A stretch of 64,000 nucleotides of DNA, from positions 2,667,001 through 2,731,000 of the forward strand of contig NC_007760.1 in assembly GCF_000013385.1 (NCBI RefSeq). Direction: 5' to 3'. The stretch comes from Anaeromyxobacter dehalogenans 2CP-C (GTDB lineage: Bacteria > Myxococcota > Myxococcia > Myxococcales > Anaeromyxobacteraceae). Numbering within the stretch: position 1 is the stretch's first letter; every line of letters starts with the position of its first letter. The translations under genes were made by a program, and so were the position numbers. A model generated the notes under the pieces. That model ran no database searches. It had not been told where the DNA came from and was given only the letters and a program-made list of their open reading frames with translations. This document shows, piece by piece, positions 46,637 through 56,155 of the stretch.

Positions 46637-47143
46637 TCACGCGATGGTCAGGCGGAAGTCGTGCGTGACGGGTCTCGCCAGATCGACCACCAGCTGCCCG
46701 TCGTCCGCGGCGAGCGTCAGGTCGTACCAGGCGAGCGGCCGCGGCGCGGGCCCGGCCACGTTCTGCCCGTCGCCCTCGTAGCGCGAGCCGTGGCACGGGC
46801 AGAGGAAGCGGTGGGTGAGCTTGAGCGGCCGGCCCCCGACCTCCTTCGTCTCGACGCGGGGCAGCGCCTCGGCGCGCACCGTGCACCCGAGGTGCGTGCA
46901 GACCGCGGAGATGGCGTGGAACGTGTTGCCCTCGCGGAACACGAACAGGCGCTGCTCGGGCAGGAACTTCATCCCGTCGGGGAACTCGGCCGGCGGCCCG
47001 AGCTTCACCGTGGTGGGCGCGTCGTACGACACGTTCGGCACGAGGGACCGCAGCGCGGCCACCCCCTGGCCGCCCAGCGCGACCACCCCCGCGCCGATCC
47101 CGACGCCCACGAGGAAGTCCCTTCGGTCCTTCCGCTCGGCCAT
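46637..47143 (-). CDS. Rieske iron-sulfur protein
   Basis: A 168-residue Rieske protein with an RR-containing membrane/Tat signal (DRRDFLVGVGIGAGVVALGG) and the two cluster-binding boxes CTHLGC (C82, H84, C87) and CPCHGS (C115, C117 of the box, H118). The [2Fe-2S] cluster accepts the first electron from quinol in the bc-type complex. It is encoded directly upstream of cytochrome b. The order FAD protein, Rieske, b, c, NosZ is a complete putative electron path. Confidence 0.93.
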   Translation of the reverse strand: MAERKDRRDFLVGVGIGAGVVALGGQGVAALRSLVPNVSYDAPTTVKLGPPAEFPDGMKFLPEQRLFVFREGNTFHAISAVCTHLGCTVRAEALPRVETKEVGGRPLKLTHRFLCPCHGSRYEGDGQNVAGPAPRPLAWYDLTLAADDGQLVVDLARPVTHDFRLTIA

Positions 47144-47163
47144 GGCGAACCTCGGCGTCCCCG

Positions 47164-49110
47164 CTACGCGGCGGGGGCGTAGCGCTGCGTGATCTGGAAC
47201 CGTTCCATCGTCATCGCGTCGGTGGGGCAGCGGATGGCGCAGAGCCCGCACCGGATGCAGGGCGCGTCGTCCTTGATCATCGCGGAGAGCGGCAGGCCGC
47301 CCGCCGCCGCCGCCTCGACGAGCGCCCGCCGGTCCTCGTCCGGCAGGTCCACGTCCTCGAGCGGCACCAGCGCGAGGCAGTACTCCGGGCACACGTCCAC
47401 GCAGCGCCCGCAGAGCACGCACTTCTCCGGGTCGTAGATGGTCTGGACGTGGCAGACGAGGCAGCGCGCGCCCTGCGCGATGGCCTCCTCCGCGCCGAAC
47501 GCGGTCTCCACCTCCGCGATGCCGCTCCGCCGCCCCAGGTCGAGCGTGGGCGGCGCCGCGCGGTCGAGCAGCTCGAAGCCGGCGATCATCCGGTAGTCGC
47601 GGGTGGGGATCTTCTGGACGGCGATGATCGCCTCGAGCCGCGCCGCCTCGCCGGAGAGGTGCTCGTGGATGGAGCGCGCCGCGCGCTTCCCGTTCGCGAT
47701 CGCCTCGATGAGGTTCCGCGGCCCGAACGCCACGTCGCCGCCGGCGTAGACGCCGGGCGCGGTGGTCGCGAGCGTCGCCCGGTCCACCTTGATCGTCCCG
47801 GCCGGCGTGAGCTCCACCCCGTCCTCGGGGCGCAGGAAGGAGAGGTCGGCGCGCTGGCCGATCGCGAGGACGCAGCCGTCCGCCGGGATCGCGATCACGT
47901 CGGCGTCGTCGTAGGCCGGCGCGAAGCGCCCGGACGCGTCGAACACCTGCGTCACGCCGCGCAGCTCCACCGCCTCGAGCCGCCCCGTCCCGACGAACCG
48001 CCGCGGCCCGCGGCGCGGCTGGAACCGGATCCCCTCCCGCCGCGCCTCCTCGAACTCCTCGTGCCCCTGCGCGGTCCGCAGGACCGGCATCTCGTCGAAG
48101 CTCTCCAGCGAGACGATGGTCACCTCGGCCGCGCCGCCGCGCACCGCGGCGCGCGCCGAGTCGAGCGCCTCCACCAGGCGCGCGTCGGACTCCGCGCCCA
48201 GCGCGCGGACCTCGCCCGCGCGGTCCTCCTGCCCGGCGCGCAGCGCGAGCCGGGCCGCGTCGAACGCCACGAACCCGCCGCCGATCACCACCACGCGCCG
48301 GCCCAGGTCCATCCGGTAGCCGCGGTTCGCGTTCAGGAGGTAGTCCACCGCCTTGACGACGCCGTCGAGCTCGGCGCCGGGCATGGCGAGGTCGCGCCCC
48401 TTCTGCACGCCGACCGACAGGAAGAACGCCTCGAAGCCCTCGGCCCGCAGCGCGGCGAGCCCGCGCTCGGGCGTGAGCGGGGCGCCGGTGCGGAGCGTGA
48501 CGCCGAGCGCCAGGATCTTCTCGATCTCCCCGCGGATCACGCTGCGGGGCAGCCGGTACTCGGGGATGCCGAAGCGCATCATCCCGCCCGGCTCCTCGGC
48601 CGCCTCGAAGACCGTCACGTCGTACCCGAGCAGCGCGAGGTCGTGCGCGGCCGAGAGCCCGGCCGGCCCGGCCCCGATCACCGCGACCTTGCGCCGGCCG
48701 CCCTGCGGCGCCCCGCGGAGCGGCACCGTGGGGAGGTGCCCCGGGTACCGGTTCCCCTCCGGCACCAGCGCCTCGCGCAGCCGGTCCTGCGCGTCCGGGT
48801 GGACGGACTCGACCCCGAAGCGCTCGGTGAGCGTCCGCTTCAGCGCGCGGATGGTGATGGGCGCGTCGATGGTGCCGCGGCGGCAGGCGTCCTCGCACGG
48901 CGCCGCGCACACCCGGCCGCACACCGAGGCGAACGGGTTCGGCGCCCGGGCGACGAGGTAGCCCTCCTCGTACCGCTCCTGCGCCACGAGCTGGCAGTAG
49001 CGGCCGCCGTCGGTGTCCACGGGGCAGCCGACCTGGCACTTGACCTGGGCCCGCCAGTCCTCGAACGCCGGGAGCCGCACCGCGATGCGCATCGGGACCT
49101 CGCTCGCCAT
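47164..49110 (-). CDS. FAD-dependent oxidoreductase with N- and C-terminal 4Fe-4S domains (GltD-like)
   Basis: A 648-residue protein resembling the glutamate synthase small subunit. An N-terminal Cys-rich 4Fe-4S domain (about 20-90, VKCQVGCPVD and CGRVCAAPCEDACRRG) precedes an FAD fold (VAVIGAGPAGLSAAHDLALLGYDVTVFEA near 140), an NAD(P)-binding fold (VVVIGGGFVAFDAARLA near 295) and GVYAGGDVAFGP. The C-terminus has two ferredoxin clusters, CVLCGRCVDVCPEYC and CIRCGLCAIRCP. It is the first gene of the nos operon and could feed electrons from NAD(P)H or ferredoxin toward the quinone/Rieske step; that is inference. The Met at 49092 is an alternative start behind GAGG. Confidence 0.85.
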   Translation of the reverse strand: MASEVPMRIAVRLPAFEDWRAQVKCQVGCPVDTDGGRYCQLVAQERYEEGYLVARAPNPFASVCGRVCAAPCEDACRRGTIDAPITIRALKRTLTERFGVESVHPDAQDRLREALVPEGNRYPGHLPTVPLRGAPQGGRRKVAVIGAGPAGLSAAHDLALLGYDVTVFEAAEEPGGMMRFGIPEYRLPRSVIRGEIEKILALGVTLRTGAPLTPERGLAALRAEGFEAFFLSVGVQKGRDLAMPGAELDGVVKAVDYLLNANRGYRMDLGRRVVVIGGGFVAFDAARLALRAGQEDRAGEVRALGAESDARLVEALDSARAAVRGGAAEVTIVSLESFDEMPVLRTAQGHEEFEEARREGIRFQPRRGPRRFVGTGRLEAVELRGVTQVFDASGRFAPAYDDADVIAIPADGCVLAIGQRADLSFLRPEDGVELTPAGTIKVDRATLATTAPGVYAGGDVAFGPRNLIEAIANGKRAARSIHEHLSGEAARLEAIIAVQKIPTRDYRMIAGFELLDRAAPPTLDLGRRSGIAEVETAFGAEEAIAQGARCLVCHVQTIYDPEKCVLCGRCVDVCPEYCLALVPLEDVDLPDEDRRALVEAAAAGGLPLSAMIKDDAPCIRCGLCAIRCPTDAMTMERFQITQRYAPAA

Positions 49111-49267
49111 GGAACGCACCCGCCGCCGCCCGCACCGGCACGCCGCGCCGGATCCCCGTGCCCGGAAACCATGCAGCGTCGCGCGGACGGTGGGTGCGGC
49201 CGTGCGGGTCAATGGCAAAGTGCCGCGCTCCCCGGCGGGGTCCGCGCGGCCTGGAAGGACTCGAAAT

Positions 49268-49296
49268 TTGACCCGTTCGGGCCGATATCGCACTCT
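49268..49296 (+). promoter_or_regulatory. candidate leaderless promoter of the Clp-like gene
   Basis: TTGACC (49268-49273), a 17-base spacer and CACTCT (49291-49296) end 8 bases before the ATG at 49305; no ribosome site is present. The rest of the 194-base divergent region (49111-49304) must hold the nos operon promoter, but I could not recognise it or an FNR-type site. Confidence 0.4.
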
Positions 49297-49304
49297 CCCC
49301 GGGA

Positions 49305-51737
<2,433 letters not shown>

Positions 51738-51749
51738 CCGCGCGCGGGC

Positions 51750-51778
51750 TTGCCGCCGCCCGCGCGCGGCGGGACACT
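51750..51778 (+). promoter_or_regulatory. candidate leaderless promoter of the DUF2520 gene
   Basis: TTGCCG (51750-51755), a 17-base spacer and GACACT (51773-51778; weak -10) end 6 bases before the ATG at 51785 with no ribosome site. The geometry matches the stronger examples in the window. Confidence 0.3.
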
Positions 51779-51784
51779 CGCCGC

Positions 51785-52639
51785 ATGCCCTCCGCCTACG
51801 TCGTCGGCGCCGGCCGGCTCGCCTCCGCGCTCGTCCCCGGCCTCCGCGCCGCCGGCTGGCGCGTGGCCGGGAGCGCCCGCACCGGCCGCGGCCGGGCGCG
51901 GCTGCGCCGGCTGGGCGCCGAGCCGCTCCCGCTCGACGGCGCCGCCGGCTTCGACCTGGTGCTGCTCGCGGTCCCGGACTCGGTCATCGAGGAGGTGGTC
52001 CGCGGCCTCGTCCCCCACCTCGCCCGCGGGCAGGTGGTGGCGCACGGCGCCGGGGCGCTCACCCTGGACGTGCTCGCGCCGGCGCGCCGGCGCGGCGCCC
52101 TCCCCGGCTCGCTCCACCCGCTCCAGGCGCTGGCGGGCGGGCCGTTCCAGCCCGGCGCGGCGGCGGCGGTGGACGGCGGCCCCGCGGCCCGGCGGCTGCT
52201 CGCGCGCGCCGCGCGGGACCTGGGGCTGCGGCCCATCCGCGTCCCGGCCGCGGGCCGGCCGCTCTACCACGCGTCGGCCGTGATGGCCTCGAACCTGGTG
52301 ATGGCGCTCGCCGACCTCGCCGCCGAGACCTGGGCGCGCGCCGGGGCGCCGCCCGCCGAGGCGCTGCCGGCGCTGGTGCCGCTGCTGCGCGGCGCGGTGG
52401 AGAACCTGGCCGAGCGCGGGCTGCCCGGCGCGCTCACCGGGCCCGCGTCCCGCGGCGACGCCGAGGTGGTCCGGCGCCAGGTGCGGGCGCTGCGCGGCGA
52501 GGCGCGAGACGCGTACCGGGTGCTCACCCGGCGGCTGGTCGGGATCGCGGCGCGCGGCGGGCTGGACCGGGCGCGCGCGGACGCGGTGCTGCGGGCCGCG
52601 GGCGGCGCCCGGCCCGCGCGGCGGCGTCAGCCGCGGTAG
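51785..52639 (+). CDS. Rossmann-like/DUF2520 oxidoreductase-like protein
   Basis: A 284-residue two-domain protein. The N-terminal Rossmann-like fold starts YVVGAGRLASALVPGLRAAG and has VLLAVPDSVIEEVV near 60-73 and GSLHPLQALAGG near 108-119. The C-terminal helical DUF2520 domain has YHASAVMASNLVMALADLA, as in F420- or NADP-dependent dehydrogenase-like proteins. Members are often near panC or nad/coa genes; the true reaction is unknown. It overlaps the convergent nadD gene by 13 bases at the 3' ends. Confidence 0.82.
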   Translation: MPSAYVVGAGRLASALVPGLRAAGWRVAGSARTGRGRARLRRLGAEPLPLDGAAGFDLVLLAVPDSVIEEVVRGLVPHLARGQVVAHGAGALTLDVLAPARRRGALPGSLHPLQALAGGPFQPGAAAAVDGGPAARRLLARAARDLGLRPIRVPAAGRPLYHASAVMASNLVMALADLAAETWARAGAPPAEALPALVPLLRGAVENLAERGLPGALTGPASRGDAEVVRRQVRALRGEARDAYRVLTRRLVGIAARGGLDRARADAVLRAAGGARPARRRQPR

Positions 52640-53190
52640 AGCCGCTGCGCCTCGACGTAGCGCAGCACGCGGTCCGGCACGAGCCCGCGCACGTCCTCGC
52701 CGCGCGCGAGCCGGGCGCGGATCTCGGTGGAAGAGATGGCGGGCAGGTCCGGCGCGCCCGGCACCGGGGGATGGCCCTGGCGGCCCACCACGATGATGCG
52801 GGCCAGCTCCTGCACCCGGTCCCAGCGGTACCACTTGGCGGTCTCGGCGAGGATGTCGGCGCCGACCACCAGCGCGAACCGGTAGGTCGGGTGCTTCGCG
52901 GCGAGGTGCTCGAGCGTGCGGGCGGTCTTCCCCACCAGCGGGTCCCCGGCCAGCTCGGCCTCGGCGCCGCACACGTGGACGCCGCGCAGCGCCCGCGCCG
53001 CCAGCCGGCACATCTCCAGCCGATCCTCGAACGGCGCCAGCTCCTTGCCGAACGGGTGGCGGAACGCGGGCAGCAGCCACACCTCCGACACGCCCTGCGT
53101 GGCGAGCGCCCACCACGCGGCCATGAGGTGGGCCACGTGCGGCGGGTTGAAGGAGCCGCCCAGGAGCGCGATCTCGCGGCCGCCGCTCAT
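52627..53190 (-). CDS. nadD: nicotinate-nucleotide adenylyltransferase
   Basis: Makes nicotinic acid adenine dinucleotide from NaMN and ATP, the step after NadC. The 187-residue protein has the nucleotidyltransferase motif GGSFNPPHVAHL at 11-22, LVVGADILAETAKWYRWD and the ISSTEIRARL motif near 151. Normal length. The ATG overlaps the stop of the upstream phosphoesterase-like gene by 4 bases (ATGA), so these two are coupled. Confidence 0.95.
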   Translation of the reverse strand: MSGGREIALLGGSFNPPHVAHLMAAWWALATQGVSEVWLLPAFRHPFGKELAPFEDRLEMCRLAARALRGVHVCGAEAELAGDPLVGKTARTLEHLAAKHPTYRFALVVGADILAETAKWYRWDRVQELARIIVVGRQGHPPVPGAPDLPAISSTEIRARLARGEDVRGLVPDRVLRYVEAQRLYRG

Positions 53191-53753
53191 CGCACCGAGA
53201 TCCTCCCGCCGCCACCCGCCGCCGCGGCGCGCTCGCGGCGCAGCTCCGCGCCGTCGAGGCCGAGCACGGCGAGCGCGAACCCGTCCGGCCCGAGCTCCAG
53301 CACCGCGCAGGTGGGCGGCTCGGCCGCGGCGGATCCCGGGGTCGCCGCGGCGGCGCGCACGCGCCCGGGCGCGACGAAGCAGCGCGGCCCGATCGCCACC
53401 AGCGCGCCGCGCGGCGCGCGCCCGTGCAGGAGCAGCGTCGCGTTCGCGATGTCGTCGCGGGTCAGCTCGGCCTTGTCGTGCACCGCGCAGCAGAGCAGGC
53501 CGTCGAGCAGGTCGATCACCTTGGCCGGCGCGCCGGCTGCGCGCTCCGGGTCGGCGCGGCTCGCCACCCGCACCACCCGCCCGGCCAGCGGGTCCGGCCC
53601 GGCCGCCGCGCGCCGCGCCAGCGCCGCGTCCAGGTCGGCGAGGCGCCGGCCCAGGAAGAAGACCCGGTCCACGCCGGCGCGCGCCAGCACGTCGAGCGCG
53701 CGCAGGAGCGCGTCCACGTCGCCGTCGCTGTCGCTGGCCAGGCCGATGCGCAC
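53187..53753 (-). CDS. metallophosphoesterase-like protein of unknown substrate
   Basis: A 188-residue protein from GTG, beginning VRIGLASDSDGDVDALLRAL, a variant of the DTHGN motif of YfcE-like phosphodiesterases, followed by GVDRVFFLGRRLADLDAAL. The usual GDH/GNH(D/E) metal motifs are degenerate (HDKAEL and LLLHGRAP later), so catalysis is uncertain. The C-terminal half is Ala/Gly-rich with AVLELGPDGFALAVLGLDG. It is coupled by overlap to nadD. The call rests on the N-terminal fold only. Confidence 0.55.
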   Translation of the reverse strand: MRIGLASDSDGDVDALLRALDVLARAGVDRVFFLGRRLADLDAALARRAAAGPDPLAGRVVRVASRADPERAAGAPAKVIDLLDGLLCCAVHDKAELTRDDIANATLLLHGRAPRGALVAIGPRCFVAPGRVRAAAATPGSAAAEPPTCAVLELGPDGFALAVLGLDGAELRRERAAAAGGGGRISVR

Positions 53754-53782
53754 GTGGGCTCCGGGGGAGGGACAGGGGAAGG

Positions 53783-55024
53783 CTAGCGCAGGTCGCGATA
53801 GCGCAGGAAGGGCGACCGGCGGCGGGCGAAGGCCCGCTCCTCCGGCGCGAACGCCCGCGCCAGCTCGGCGGCCGAGGCGCCCGCCTCGATGCCCTCGCGC
53901 TCCCGCGCCGAGCCGCACAGCAGGTCGAACGCGGGGACGTCCGCCACGAACTCGTACGGCTCCGTGCGCCAGGCGAACCGGACCGGATCCTGGGCGCGGG
54001 CGCGGATGACGCAGGCGAGGCCGGTGCGGAACGGGCGGAAGCGCTCGGGATCGGTCACGTGCAGCTCCACGCCGTGGCAGCGGACCCCGGCGTGCTTGTC
54101 CCAGGTGGGCACGAAGCTCACCGGGCGGAAGGCCACGCCCGGGAGCCGGTCGCGCGCGAGGTCGGCGGCGAGGCGGGCGCCGTCCAGCCACGGCGCGCCG
54201 AACAGCTCGAACGGGCGCGTGGTGCCGCGCCCCTCCGACAGGTTGGTCCCCTCGAGCAGGCACATGCCGGGGTAGACGAGCGCCGTCTCCGGCGTGGGCA
54301 TGTTCGGCGAGGGGAACACCCAGGGCAGGCCGGTGTCGCGGAAGCGCTGCCCGCGTCGCCACCCCTCGCACGGCACGAGCTCGAGCTCGAGGTCGAGCCG
54401 CCGCTCGGCGCGGAACAGCAGCGCCAGCTCGCCGACCGTCATGCCGTGGCGCACCGCCAGGTCGTGCAGCCCGCAGAAGCTCTCGAAGCCCGGGCGCAGC
54501 GCGGGCCCCTCCACGCGCACGCCGTCGATGGGGTTGGGGCGGTCCAGCACCACGAACGCGACCCGCGCCGCCGCGGCCGCCTCCATGCACAGCATCATGG
54601 TGGCCTGGTACGTGTAGAAGCGGGTGCCGACGTCCTGGATGTCGAAGACGAGCGCGTCCAGGCCGGCCAGGTGCTCGGGGCGCGGCGTCAGCGACGCCGG
54701 CGTGGAGCCGTACAGCGAGTGGACCGGCACGCCGGTGCGGGGATCGCGCTCGCCCTCCACCGCGGCCATGTACTGCGCGTCGCCGCGGACGCCGTGCTCC
54801 GGCCCGAACAGCGCCGCCAGCCGCACGCCGCGCGCGCCGTGGAGCAGGTCGGCGGCGTGCACGAGCCGGGAGGTGACCGCGGTGGGGTTGCAGACGAGGC
54901 CCACCGCGCGGCCGCGGAGCGGCGCGAAGCGGCGCGCCGCCAGGACGTCGAGGCCGGAGCGGACCGGGCCGCGGCGCGCGGCGCGCGGGCGCGTTCGTGG
55001 GGTGGGCGGACGGCGTGGGCTCAT
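53783..55024 (-). CDS. namZ: NamZ-type exo-beta-N-acetylmuramidase (DUF1343)
   Basis: Members remove N-acetylmuramic acid from the non-reducing end of peptidoglycan fragments. The 413-residue protein has the family blocks GLVCNPTAVT, ALFGPEHGVRGDAQ, VFDIQDVGTRFYTYQATM, VLDRPNPIDG, PSPNMPTPETALVYPGMCLLEGTNLSEGRGT (about 230-262) and FRPVSFVPTW. The DIQDVG and DRPNP motifs include the putative catalytic region. No convincing signal peptide is visible at the present start; the basic N-terminus (RRPPTPRTRPRAARR) is odd and the true start may be later. A wall-recycling role fits the deacetylase and murJ elsewhere but not a strict operon. Confidence 0.85.
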   Translation of the reverse strand: MSPRRPPTPRTRPRAARRGPVRSGLDVLAARRFAPLRGRAVGLVCNPTAVTSRLVHAADLLHGARGVRLAALFGPEHGVRGDAQYMAAVEGERDPRTGVPVHSLYGSTPASLTPRPEHLAGLDALVFDIQDVGTRFYTYQATMMLCMEAAAAARVAFVVLDRPNPIDGVRVEGPALRPGFESFCGLHDLAVRHGMTVGELALLFRAERRLDLELELVPCEGWRRGQRFRDTGLPWVFPSPNMPTPETALVYPGMCLLEGTNLSEGRGTTRPFELFGAPWLDGARLAADLARDRLPGVAFRPVSFVPTWDKHAGVRCHGVELHVTDPERFRPFRTGLACVIRARAQDPVRFAWRTEPYEFVADVPAFDLLCGSAREREGIEAGASAAELARAFAPEERAFARRRSPFLRYRDLR

Positions 55025-55121
55025 GCGTGGGGGCTCGCGGGCGCCCGGGCCGGGCGGCTCGCGACGTTGTACCGCGCGGCGGCGCGCGCGGGGAGCGTCT
55101 TCCGCGAGCGGACCCCAGCCA

Positions 55122-56099
55122 TCAGGGCGGCGGCGCGCAGAGGCCGCCTTCGCACGCCCACCCGGCGCCGAACGGGGCGCACTGCCCTGTGTCCTGGCAC
55201 GGCGCGGTGCAGTAGCCGGGCTGCTCGGCCGAGGTCCGGTGGCAGGAGCCGTCGTGGAGCGCGTCGTCGCAGACGTCGTCGCTCACGCACGGCGTGCCCG
55301 CGACCGACAGGTACGTGGCGCAGTCGTGGTCCGCGAGGCACTGGCCGCCGCTGCAGTCGAGGCCCGCCGGGCAGGGCGCGCCGGCGTCGCAGGTGTACGC
55401 GCACGCGCTCCCCGACGGATCGGCGTCGTGGCAGAGCCCGTCGTCCTCGCACTCGAGCGCGCTGCTCTCGCAGCCGCCGGTGGCCGTGCAGCCGCGCTCC
55501 GCCTCGTCGTCGTCCACCAGCAGCTCGAGCTCGTAGGACGTGCTCGCGCCCTCCACCACGTCCACGTCCGCCGCGCCCTTCAGGAACCCGACCATCTCCG
55601 CGGTGAGCCGGTACCGCCCGGCGGGCAGCGGCTGGAAGAGCGCGGTGGTGGTGCCGAGCGGGAGCCGTGCGCCGGGCTCGGTGCCGGTCACGTCGAGGCG
55701 CGGATCGAGCGGCAGCGCGCCGCCCACCGCGCGCACGCCGGCCAGGATCGCGCCCGCGAGCGGCATCTTGGCGGCGGCGCCCAGGGCACCCTCCCCGCGC
55801 CGGTCGGCGACGGTGCGCACCCCGGCCCCCTCCACCTCGACCGGCACGCGCTCGGCCCGCACGCCGCCGTCGTACAGCACGAGGTCGTGCTCGCCGCGCG
55901 GGAGCGCGAGCCTGTAGGCGAAGTCGCCCGCCCCGGCGGCGCGGACCACCAGCTCCGGCCGGCCGAGCGGGTACACGTAGGCGCCGGCGGACGCCCCCAG
56001 GATGCGCCCCTGCACCTCGCCGGTGGACAGGTCCGGGCTGTCCAGGCCGCCACACCCGAGGGTGAGCGCGAGGAGCACGGCGAGCGTCGTTCGCGACAT
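55122..56099 (-). CDS. Cys-rich lipoprotein with carboxypeptidase-regulatory-like domain
   Basis: A 325-residue lipoprotein (lipobox LTLGC, Cys16). Residues about 25-185 are a beta-rich region with two carboxypeptidase-regulatory/CNA-like repeats (GEVQGRILGASAGAYVYPLG and LPAGRYRLTAEMVGFLKGAADVDVVEGAS in part), as used in surface proteins. The last 130 residues contain 20 or so cysteines in EGF-like or Dickkopf-like spacing (CTATGGCESSALEC, CPAGLDCSGGQC, CEGGLC), typical of myxobacterial surface proteins. It lies 56 bases after the caspase-barrel gene on the same strand behind GGAGG. Surface display is inferred; function unknown. Confidence 0.75.
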   Translation of the reverse strand: MSRTTLAVLLALTLGCGGLDSPDLSTGEVQGRILGASAGAYVYPLGRPELVVRAAGAGDFAYRLALPRGEHDLVLYDGGVRAERVPVEVEGAGVRTVADRRGEGALGAAAKMPLAGAILAGVRAVGGALPLDPRLDVTGTEPGARLPLGTTTALFQPLPAGRYRLTAEMVGFLKGAADVDVVEGASTSYELELLVDDDEAERGCTATGGCESSALECEDDGLCHDADPSGSACAYTCDAGAPCPAGLDCSGGQCLADHDCATYLSVAGTPCVSDDVCDDALHDGSCHRTSAEQPGYCTAPCQDTGQCAPFGAGWACEGGLCAPPP

Positions 56100-56155
56100 G
56101 CGGCGGAACCTCCGTCCGTCGGACCCCGGGGCCCGGGCTGCCGGCCACGCGCCCA

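Noticed and set aside
47164-49110. CXXCH in the GltD-like protein (CLVCH) as a c-type heme site
   Set aside because: The protein has no signal peptide, and CLVC belongs to the FeS/Cys pattern of this family before the ferredoxin repeats; the His is incidental.
49111-49304. FNR/CRP-type box for the nos operon (TTGCC and ATTGAC words)
   Set aside because: No TTGAT-N4-ATCAA-like palindrome; the words are half-like and overlap by chance.
53187-53753. Confident call of a metallophosphoesterase activity
   Set aside because: Only the N-terminal DSDGD fold is seen; the later metal-binding motifs are degenerate, so it is left as metallophosphoesterase-like with low confidence.
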